Of a stretch of 10,167 bases of DNA, positions 1-6,037 are shown one piece after another. The notes under the pieces were generated by a model that worked only from the letters and a program-made list of their open reading frames with translations, was not told the origin of the DNA and did no database searches. This DNA is from CAYRXE01 sp964428205 (lineage in GTDB: Bacteria > Patescibacteriota > Gracilibacteria > Peribacterales > Peribacteraceae), in the NCBI GenBank assembly GCA_964428205.1, contig CAYRXE010000036.1, forward strand, positions 1 to 10,167. The letters are read 5' to 3'. Within the stretch, counting starts at the first letter, position 1, and each line of letters opens with the position of its first letter. A program made the translations under genes and the position numbers.

Positions 1-8
1 AGGAATTC

Positions 9-34
9 TTAACGTATGGCTTGCATACGCTTAA
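9..34. other. hairpin downstream of leuS (possible weak terminator)
   Basis: An inverted repeat lies between the leuS stop codon and the window edge. CGTATG at 13-18 pairs with CATACG at 24-29 around a 5-base loop. The stem extends by four A-T pairs (9-12 with 31-34) across a single bulged base at 30. It sits where a leuS terminator would be, but the bases that follow on the minus strand are not a clean U-run, so termination is only a guess. It could equally serve a gene coming from the left. Confidence 0.35.
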
Positions 35-47
35 AATTCGTTTTCTC

Positions 48-2441
48 TTAGAGCACAAAACTCACTAGTTTGCCCTTCACGTAAATCTCCTTCTTTGGGG
101 CTCCGGCTTCCAAATACTTGGCTACACCCGGCTCGGACTTTGCCATCTTTTTGATCTCCTCTTCGGAAGCACCGGCCGCAACAGAAATAGTTCCGCGAAG
201 TTTGCCATTCACCTGCACGGCAATCGTCATCGTGTCGCTCACGAGCTTCGCAGGATCATGTGTTGGCCATTGTTGATCAACGACAAAGCCTTTGTTACCG
301 AGTACTTCCCACAACTCATCAGAAAGGTGTGGAGCGAGAGGTGCTAACAAGGTGACCATGATCGCAAGTTGATCGCGACCGACTTCGCCTTTCTCTTCCA
401 TGCCGTTGAGACATTCCATGAGTGCAGAGAGTGCAGTGTTGAATTGGAAGTTCTCGATGCTCTCGGTGACTTTCTTGATAGTGATATGCACGAGCGGCTC
501 GAGTGCGGCGATGGATCCATCGACTTTCTTGATGGAGTCTTCGCTCATGCCGCGATGCAAACGCTGCACGAAGCGATCAACACCTTTGATGCCGGTATCG
601 CTCCAATCTCCACCATCGGCAAATGGTCCCATGAACATGAGGAACATGCGGAACACGTCACTGCCGTACTGCTTCACGTACTCATCCGGGCTTACCACAT
701 TGCCCTTCGATTTACTCATCTTGGCACCTTTATTGGTAATCAGCCCTTGGTGCATGAGCTTCTGGAATGGCTCGCTGTGGCTCACCACGCCAAAGTCTTT
801 GAGTGCCATCATCACAAAGCGTGCATAGATAAGGTGCATCGTGGCGTGCTCTGGTCCACCGATGTACATCGAAACAGGCATCCACGTGTGTTCCTTGTGT
901 GGATCTACGAAATGCTCTGGGTTCCCTTCCATGAGGAACCTCAAGTAATAGAAGGAGGAGCACACGAAGGTATCCATGGTGTCGTACTCCGGCGTGAATC
1001 CTTTGCCGAAGATTTTTTCGACACGCTCTTGGAGCTCTTTGCTACCACGAAGAGGAGATTGACCGTCTGGTTTAAATTCGACGTCAGTTGGGAGTAGCCA
1101 CGGCAAGTGCTTCTCGGGAACAGGCTGCGGATTCCCTTCTGGGTCGTAGACAATAGGAATAGGCGCACCCCAGTACCGCTGACGAGACACGAGCCAATCG
1201 CGGAGCCTGTAGGTGATGCGACCGCGGCCTTTGTCTTCGTCTTCCAGCCACGCAATCATTTTCTTTTTTGCTTCGTGGGTAGGCAGACCATCGAGGAACT
1301 GTGAGTTCACTGCAATGCCATCGGCTGTGAATGCTTCTTTGGTTACATCCCCTCCTGCAACAACCTCGAGCACAGGGAGATCGTAGGTCTTGGCAAACTC
1401 TGCATCGCGCTCGTCGTGACCTGGCACTGCCATCACCGATCCCGTTCCGTAGTTCATCAACACATAGTCAGCAATCCAGAGTGGTAGTTCCTCACCAGTG
1501 ACAGGATGGAGCACATATGCGCCCGTCCAGACTCCGGTCTTATTCTTATTCAGCTCGGTGCGCTGCATCTCGGTCTTCTTCTTCACTTCCATACGATACG
1601 CATCCACGGCACCTTTGTGGCTCTTGGGCGTGATGACATCGACCAACGGATGCTCCGGAGCGAGCACGGCGTAGGTGACACCAAACAAGGTATCGGGACG
1701 CGTGGTGAAGACCGTGATGGTTTCGGTGGAATCTTTGATCGCAAACTTGATCTCGGCTCCTTCGCTACGACCGATCCAGTGCTGCTGCATGAGCTTGGTC
1801 TTCTCTGGCCAATCGAGCGTCTCCAATCCATCCAAAAGTTTCTGTGAATAGTCGGTGATCTTCCAGAACCATTGTGTGAGTGCTTTCTGAATCACCTCGG
1901 TGCCACAACGTTCGCAGCAACCGTCTTTGACCTGCTCGTTTGCAAGCACGGTCTGATCTTTAGGACACCAGTTTACGTTCGCCTCCTTTCTATAGGAGAG
2001 CTTGTGCTTGTACATCTGGAGGAAGAGCCACTGCGTCCACTGGTAATACGAAGGATCGCTCGTGTTAAGCGTGCGCTTCCAGTCGTACATACAGCCCATG
2101 GCTTTGAGCTGCTCGATCATGTTCTCGACGTTCTTTTTAATGGACTCCGCAGGAGGAACTCCGGTCTTAATAGCGTAGTTTTCGGCAGGCAAACCAAAGG
2201 CATCAAAGCCCATCGGCTCAAAAACCTCGCGTCCCTTCATGCGCATGAAACGCGCGTAACTGTCGGCCGGAGCGAAGTTGTACCAGTGACCCACGTGCAG
2301 CTTATCGCCGCTTGGGTACGGGAACATGACCAGGTGATATGCAGGATTCTTGCTCTGTTGGAGGTTTGGCTCAAAGAGCTTGGCCTCCTCCCACTTCTTC
2401 TGCCACTTGGCTTCTACCGTTGCGGGGTCGTACGTTCGCAT
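48..2441 (-). CDS. leuS: leucyl-tRNA synthetase
   Basis: Class I aminoacyl-tRNA synthetase that joins leucine to tRNA-Leu in the cytoplasm and hydrolyses mischarged products. With the ATG at 2441 it has 797 residues, at the short end of the bacterial range. Visible landmarks: the HIGH-type signature HVGH at 49-52; a zinc-binding region with cysteines at about 159, 175, 176 and 179; the CP1 editing domain with the threonine-rich TTRPDT at 246-251 and the editing aspartate in GHDERD near 343; the KMSKS loop at 574-578; then the anticodon-binding helices and a C-terminal domain containing VQVNGKLRG. All catalytic and editing motifs are intact, so it should be functional. The frame stays open upstream to 2516, but those 25 extra residues resemble no LeuRS N-terminus, whereas MRTYDPATVEAKWQ is the normal family start. 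A -10-like element ends six bases before this ATG. It is divergent from der. Confidence 0.97.
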   Translation of the reverse strand: MRTYDPATVEAKWQKKWEEAKLFEPNLQQSKNPAYHLVMFPYPSGDKLHVGHWYNFAPADSYARFMRMKGREVFEPMGFDAFGLPAENYAIKTGVPPAESIKKNVENMIEQLKAMGCMYDWKRTLNTSDPSYYQWTQWLFLQMYKHKLSYRKEANVNWCPKDQTVLANEQVKDGCCERCGTEVIQKALTQWFWKITDYSQKLLDGLETLDWPEKTKLMQQHWIGRSEGAEIKFAIKDSTETITVFTTRPDTLFGVTYAVLAPEHPLVDVITPKSHKGAVDAYRMEVKKKTEMQRTELNKNKTGVWTGAYVLHPVTGEELPLWIADYVLMNYGTGSVMAVPGHDERDAEFAKTYDLPVLEVVAGGDVTKEAFTADGIAVNSQFLDGLPTHEAKKKMIAWLEDEDKGRGRITYRLRDWLVSRQRYWGAPIPIVYDPEGNPQPVPEKHLPWLLPTDVEFKPDGQSPLRGSKELQERVEKIFGKGFTPEYDTMDTFVCSSFYYLRFLMEGNPEHFVDPHKEHTWMPVSMYIGGPEHATMHLIYARFVMMALKDFGVVSHSEPFQKLMHQGLITNKGAKMSKSKGNVVSPDEYVKQYGSDVFRMFLMFMGPFADGGDWSDTGIKGVDRFVQRLHRGMSEDSIKKVDGSIAALEPLVHITIKKVTESIENFQFNTALSALMECLNGMEEKGEVGRDQLAIMVTLLAPLAPHLSDELWEVLGNKGFVVDQQWPTHDPAKLVSDTMTIAVQVNGKLRGTISVAAGASEEEIKKMAKSEPGVAKYLEAGAPKKEIYVKGKLVSFVL

Positions 2442-2447
2442 GAGAAA

Positions 2448-2456
2448 AGTGTACCA
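2448..2456 (-). promoter_or_regulatory. candidate extended -10 of leuS (leaderless)
   Basis: Read on the minus strand, 2456-2448 is TGGTACACT, an extended -10 (TGn plus TACACT, 4 of 6 matches to TATAAT). It ends six bases before the leuS ATG, so the predicted start of transcription falls at the start codon itself, which would make a leaderless mRNA. No good -35 is present at the right spacing. This supports the choice of 2441 as the start. Confidence 0.4.
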
Positions 2457-2484
2457 CGCCCTAGCTCTAAGCGAAGAAGTAGGC

Positions 2485-2490
2485 CACAAT
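2485..2490 (+). promoter_or_regulatory. weak candidate -10 for der
   Basis: CACAAT matches four of six bases of the -10 consensus and would place transcription start near 2497, giving a leader of about 64 nt that contains the hairpin at 2505-2537. There is no convincing -35. It is offered only because no better element is visible ahead of der. Confidence 0.2.
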
Positions 2491-2504
2491 GCCGCCGCAT
2501 GGCA

Positions 2505-2537
2505 TCCCGCCACCAATCGCTACGCGATGGTGCGGGA
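2505..2537. promoter_or_regulatory. strong GC-rich hairpin in the leuS-der spacer
   Basis: Fourteen base pairs form between 2505-2520 and 2524-2537 with two single-base bulges (2511 and 2516) and a 3-base loop (TAC). Downstream on the plus strand come the palindrome AGGCGCCT (2539-2546) and a T-rich tract (2548-2560) that runs directly into the der ATG. This resembles an attenuator or terminator placed in the der leader. If the leuS promoter at 2448-2456 is right, the hairpin lies outside the leuS transcript and would act on der only. Confidence 0.55.
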
Positions 2538-2560
2538 CAGGCGCCTCTTTTTCTCGTTTT

Positions 2561-3919
2561 ATGGCCCGACTCCCACTCGTTGCGATTATCGGCCGTCCTA
2601 ATACAGGCAAATCCACGCTCTTTAACCGAATGATCGGAGAGCGGAAGTCTATTGAGAGTGAAGTCGCAGGAACAACCCGTGATCACGTGGCACACCGCGT
2701 CGAAATGGATGATTTGGAATATCTCTTAGTGGATACGGGAGGTATGGGTGGCGGTACGAATGATGAAGATTTCGAAAAAGACGTGCATGGTCAGTCCATC
2801 CTTGCCATCGAAAACGCAGACGTGATTATCTTCACCGTCAACGCGCGTGAAGAATTTACGAAGAACGATTATGAGATCGCGTCGATCCTCCGTCGTCGCA
2901 AGCGCGCACACGTGCCGGTGATTCTCGTTCCCACCAAGTGTGATAACGAACAAATGGCTGAGGATGCCGAAGCAGGCTGTTTGGAGCTGGGACTGGGCGA
3001 TGAGGTCTTCCCGGTAAGCGCCTTCCATGGACACGGTATTGATGCCGTTGAACGCACGATCGCCTCGCACCTCACGAATGCACACTTTAAGAAGGCAAAA
3101 GAAAAAGCTGCCGACAACATGATCAAGATTGCCATCGTCGGTAAGCCGAATGTGGGTAAGAGCTCCTTGATGAACGCCCTCATGAGTGACGAACAACGCA
3201 AGACCTCGCCACGTTTGGTCTCGGATATCCCCGGAACCACGCGCGACAGCGCAGACACACTGATTAAGCACGAAGGAACTCCGTACCTCTTTATTGATAC
3301 TGCCGGTCTCAAGCGTAACGCCAAGACCGAGGAAGGCATTGAGGAATACTCCATGCTTCGTTCGGTACGCGCGATTGAAGAATGTGACGTCGCTCTTCTC
3401 CTCCTCGATGCACACGAAAGCGTGAGCAAGCAGGACAAGCGCATTGCCGATCTCGTGATTGAATCAGGTAAAGGACTTCTCGTTCTCGTGAACAAATCTG
3501 ATCTTCTGGATGCCGAGATAAAGCAGGAGAAGCTCAAGGAAGTGCGCATGCAGCTCGTCTTCGCACGCTTTGCGCCTATCGTCTTTGGATCCGCCAAGAC
3601 CCGCGATGGAATTCTCAAGATCTTCCAGCACCTGCAAGGCATCGCCGAAAACCGCAAGCGCCGCATTGCCGTAAAGGACCTGCGCCAGTGGTACCTCCAC
3701 AGCATTCAGGATCAGCCAATGAAGTCTCTCCAGACCAGCAAGCACATCACACAGGCTGAGGATCTTCCTCCCACGTTCATTCTGTTCGTGAGGGATCCGA
3801 AGAAGGTTACTGTGGCTCAAATCCGCTTCCTCGAAAACAGACTACGCGAAAACTTTGGCTTCGAAGGCACACCTGTGCGTTTCGTGACCAAGAAAAAGAG
3901 TACGGGAGCAGAGGAATAA
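2561..3919 (+). CDS. der: ribosome-assembly GTPase Der (EngA)
   Basis: Der is an essential double-GTPase that binds the 50S subunit late in its assembly. This copy has 452 residues, the usual family length. G domain 1 has the P-loop GRPNTGKS (11-18), DTGG (58-61), a G4 motif read as TKCD (125-128) instead of the usual NKxD, and SAFHG (153-157). G domain 2 has GKPNVGKS (194-201), TT (226-227), DTAG (246-249), NKSD (311-314) and SAK (344-346). The C-terminal KH-like domain spans about 365-445 and ends in the conserved stretch leading to GTPVRF. The frame extends upstream to 2489, but MARLPLVAIIGRPNTGKS is the standard Der start, so the ATG at 2561 is used. The bases before it are pyrimidine-rich and lack a Shine-Dalgarno sequence. 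Its TAA directly abuts the stop codon of the convergent LOG-like gene. Confidence 0.97.
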   Translation: MARLPLVAIIGRPNTGKSTLFNRMIGERKSIESEVAGTTRDHVAHRVEMDDLEYLLVDTGGMGGGTNDEDFEKDVHGQSILAIENADVIIFTVNAREEFTKNDYEIASILRRRKRAHVPVILVPTKCDNEQMAEDAEAGCLELGLGDEVFPVSAFHGHGIDAVERTIASHLTNAHFKKAKEKAADNMIKIAIVGKPNVGKSSLMNALMSDEQRKTSPRLVSDIPGTTRDSADTLIKHEGTPYLFIDTAGLKRNAKTEEGIEEYSMLRSVRAIEECDVALLLLDAHESVSKQDKRIADLVIESGKGLLVLVNKSDLLDAEIKQEKLKEVRMQLVFARFAPIVFGSAKTRDGILKIFQHLQGIAENRKRRIAVKDLRQWYLHSIQDQPMKSLQTSKHITQAEDLPPTFILFVRDPKKVTVAQIRFLENRLRENFGFEGTPVRFVTKKKSTGAEE

Positions 3920-4528
3920 TTAACCGCGACCCTGCCTGAAGTCTGTAACCCTACCGTCTTCGTGAATCGGCAGCGGGAATTGATGGATGACTGCTTCGAG
4001 CTGGTCGAGCAATTTGATGGGGTCATCATTCATCACGAGGTTCTTTGGCATCTCGCGCTTACAGAGTTCGACCACAATGTGTTCGATACTGTTACTGATA
4101 CCTCCACTGTTCGTGACGATACCGATCGGGCGACCTTCGTCGTACGCAATCGTGAACTCATTAAGCGTGCCAATGCCTCCACCAATGATCACCACCGCAT
4201 GGGACGAGCGAATGTTGATAATGTCGCGCTCCATGAATCCCATTCCCGTGTAGATGATCATGTCGTGACCAATGGGAGAAAGGTATTCGTTACGGTGTTC
4301 GTACTCCGAGAAGGCTGGCGACACACCAAGCGTAAATCCGCCTGCTTCTTTGGCAGCGATCATGGCATCGTGTGGCAAACCCGGACATGCACCGTTGATG
4401 AAGATCCATCCGCGTCGTCCAATTTCGTTCCCGAGTACCTTTGCCTTATTACGCGCAACAGGGTCCTCAATCTGCGGACCGGATGCAGATCCCATGACGC
4501 CGATTTTGAGGGCCTGATGACTGTCCAT
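3920..4528 (-). CDS. LOG/TIGR00725-like Rossmann nucleotide-binding protein
   Basis: A protein of 202 residues with a Rossmann-type fold of the SLOG superfamily. The LOG signature appears as GGGIGTLNE (116-124), with the first proline of the usual PGGxGTxxE replaced. The arginine of the upstream M-E-R-D element (R101) and the glutamate E124 match the two residues that catalyse nucleoside 5'-monophosphate phosphoribohydrolysis in true LOG enzymes. An early G-S-A-S-G stretch (13-17) and G-A-C-P-G (46-50) look like nucleotide-contacting loops. This variety fits the TIGR00725 branch better than the cytokinin-activating LOG enzymes, so the substrate is unknown. The start is ATG at 4528; an in-frame GTG at 4537 is possible and adds three residues. 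It has its own promoter 24-52 bases upstream. It lies downstream of mltG on the same strand and ends against der. Confidence 0.85.
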   Translation of the reverse strand: MDSHQALKIGVMGSASGPQIEDPVARNKAKVLGNEIGRRGWIFINGACPGLPHDAMIAAKEAGGFTLGVSPAFSEYEHRNEYLSPIGHDMIIYTGMGFMERDIINIRSSHAVVIIGGGIGTLNEFTIAYDEGRPIGIVTNSGGISNSIEHIVVELCKREMPKNLVMNDDPIKLLDQLEAVIHQFPLPIHEDGRVTDFRQGRG

Positions 4529-4551
4529 AGGAGGCACGGGGGCTTCGCTCT

Positions 4552-4580
4552 AGTATAGCAGAAAACGAAGTTTTTCCCAA
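4552..4580 (-). promoter_or_regulatory. promoter of the LOG-like gene
   Basis: On the minus strand there is TTGGGA (4580-4575, four of six matches to the -35), a 17-base spacer, and TATACT (4557-4552) preceded by TGC, which makes an extended -10. The predicted start of transcription is near 4545, leaving a leader of about 17 nt. The spacer holds the inverted repeat AAAAC-TTC-GTTTT. The -10 region and upstream bases are identical over 12 nt to those ahead of the TraG-like gene. Confidence 0.65.
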
Positions 4581-4605
4581 GTGCAAGCCCAAAGGGAATA
4601 GTGCC

Positions 4606-5619
4606 TTACCTCAAGTACTTCGCCCTGTTCTCGTTGTGTTCGTCGTTCGTTTTGGCATACCGAATCGCACCATCATTGCCGTGCAAATAGAACCAATACT
4701 CCGACTCGGTAGGCTTGATCGCAGCTTGAATACTCTTGAGTCCTGGGTTTGCGATAGGAGTTGGTGGCAGTCCACGGATCTTGCGCAAGTTATACGGAGA
4801 ATCCGATTGAAGATCGCTCGCGGTAATTGGTTCTGTGAGTTTATTGAGCGCGTAACGCACGGCTGCATCGACGTCGAGCCTCATGCCTGCATCAAACCGC
4901 TTCCACAGAATTCCCGAGACCGTAGGACGCTCTTCATCGGTGCGCGTTTCTTCTTCGACGAGAGATGCCATGGCAATGAGGTCATTGATCGTACGCTTGG
5001 AAGCGAGCATCTCTGCCTCCAGCCCATCGATCACGCGCTTCTCGAAGGTATCGAGTAATCTCTTGATCAGGCTCTCAGCCGTGAGTCCTTCACGAACCAC
5101 AAAGTAGGTGTCGGGATACAAATAGCCTTCGACTCTTCCACCCGGTGCACTCGCAGGAACGTTTTTGGGAAGGAAGGTGTACTTCGTAAAGTCACAGGTC
5201 TTGGCACAGGCAATGAACTCCCCTGCCTTGAGCATTTGCTTATCGGCAAGGAGCTTGTCGATCTGCGCGATCGTAAAGCCCTCAGGGATCGTGACAGCCA
5301 TGTCACCGGAGAAGCCTCGCGCTAGAATGCCTGCGATCTCTGCGATTCCCATAGAAGGACGCAGCAAGTAGCTACCGGCCTTAATGCCTGTTTGCAGGTC
5401 TTTGGACTTCACATAGCCCACAAAGGCAGAGCCCGAACGGATAATCCCCTTCTCTTCCAAGCTGGCACCAATTTGTTTTACCGAGGAACCGGAAGGAATT
5501 TCGAAAATGATGCTGGTCTGATTGTTTGGATCAAGCGGACGTAACTGCAAGCGAGACCACGTGGTATACACGAGGAGGCACGCAGCAATTGCACCGACAA
5601 TCCAAATCCATTTGCGCAT
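4606..5619 (-). CDS. mltG: endolytic peptidoglycan transglycosylase MltG (YceG)
   Basis: MltG is an inner-membrane lytic transglycosylase that cuts newly made glycan strands and is thought to set their length. The protein has 337 residues, close to the family norm. Residues 5-20 form one hydrophobic membrane anchor, followed by a LysM-like region (about 36-100) and the YceG catalytic domain. In that domain are EGYLYPDTY (164-172), the catalytic-glutamate motif SLVEEET with E222 aligning to the E. coli catalytic Glu218, LPPTPIANPG (284-293), and the terminal Y-x-H-G...K-T-x-x-E-H-N pattern. The start is the ATG at 5619, because MRKWIWIVGAIA gives a typical short positive end before the anchor. 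A GTG at 5655 is also in frame and would add 12 residues. It follows ybaB by 39 bases on the same strand and is probably cotranscribed with it. Confidence 0.95.
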   Translation of the reverse strand: MRKWIWIVGAIAACLLVYTTWSRLQLRPLDPNNQTSIIFEIPSGSSVKQIGASLEEKGIIRSGSAFVGYVKSKDLQTGIKAGSYLLRPSMGIAEIAGILARGFSGDMAVTIPEGFTIAQIDKLLADKQMLKAGEFIACAKTCDFTKYTFLPKNVPASAPGGRVEGYLYPDTYFVVREGLTAESLIKRLLDTFEKRVIDGLEAEMLASKRTINDLIAMASLVEEETRTDEERPTVSGILWKRFDAGMRLDVDAAVRYALNKLTEPITASDLQSDSPYNLRKIRGLPPTPIANPGLKSIQAAIKPTESEYWFYLHGNDGAIRYAKTNDEHNENRAKYLR

Positions 5620-5658
5620 GGCTAAGAGCGTAGCGAATGTTGCAAGGTGCGTCACTGG

Positions 5659-5937
5659 TTACTGGCCCATTCCCATACCCATTTCACTCATCACACCCTG
5701 CATTTTTTCGGAAGACACAATCTGCGCCTTCTTGAGTGCACGGTTGAGAGCATCGGTAAGGTCGCTGCCAATGTTGGCTGGAGCACCGTCTTTGATGGTG
5801 ATCGACACCACTTCCATTTCGGCGCTCACCACCACAGAACACCACTGGCCTTCGGCCTCGACGTGGATCTTGGCGAGCTCTTTCTTAATACGCTTTGCTT
5901 CGCGCTGCAGGCGAAACATGTCTTTCATTTGTGAGAA
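5659..5937 (-). CDS. ybaB: YbaB/EbfC family nucleoid-associated protein, 5' end in assembly gap
   Basis: A small DNA-binding protein of the YbaB/EbfC family, which forms dimers and coats DNA. Ninety-two residues are visible. There is an N-terminal charged helix (K5 to about K23, rich in Lys, Arg and Glu), a beta section (about 24-50) with the V-S-I-T-I-K-D stretch typical of the family, and a C-terminal helix containing D-A-L-N-R-A-L-K-K-A, ending in a Met/Gly-rich tail. Family members have about 100 residues, so only a few residues are missing. The true start is either just inside the N-run or the ATG at 5928. Apparent continuity with the TraG-like frame is due to the gap length and is not a fusion. 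In many bacteria this gene sits with dnaX and recR; here mltG follows instead. Confidence 0.85.
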   Translation of the reverse strand, partial: FSQMKDMFRLQREAKRIKKELAKIHVEAEGQWCSVVVSAEMEVVSITIKDGAPANIGSDLTDALNRALKKAQIVSSEKMQGVMSEMGMGMGQ

Positions 5938-6037
5938 NNNNNNNNNNNNNNNNNNNNNNNNNNNNNNNNNNNNNNNNNNNNNNNNNNNNNNNNNNNNNNN
6001 NNNNNNNNNNNNNNNNNNNNNNNNNNNNNNNNNNNNN
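5938..6037. other. assembly gap, 100 N
   Basis: Exactly 100 consecutive N, the conventional filler for a scaffold gap of unknown length. The real sequence must hold the end and stop codon of the TraG-like gene and the start of ybaB, and may hold further genes. The reading frame happens to stay open across the filler on the minus strand. Confidence 0.98.

Noticed and set aside
369..1097. Plus-strand 242-codon open frame, with others at 1872-2633 and 6376-7185
   Set aside because: They are antisense shadows of leuS and the TraG-like gene, with histidine-rich, motif-free translations.
2442..2560. T-box or other tRNA-sensing leader for leuS
   Set aside because: The candidate leuS promoter lies within 15 bases of the ATG, so there is no leader, and no T-box conserved sequence is seen.
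2726..3705. Minus-strand open frames opposite der
   Set aside because: They are shadows of der, whose two GTPase domains are unambiguous.
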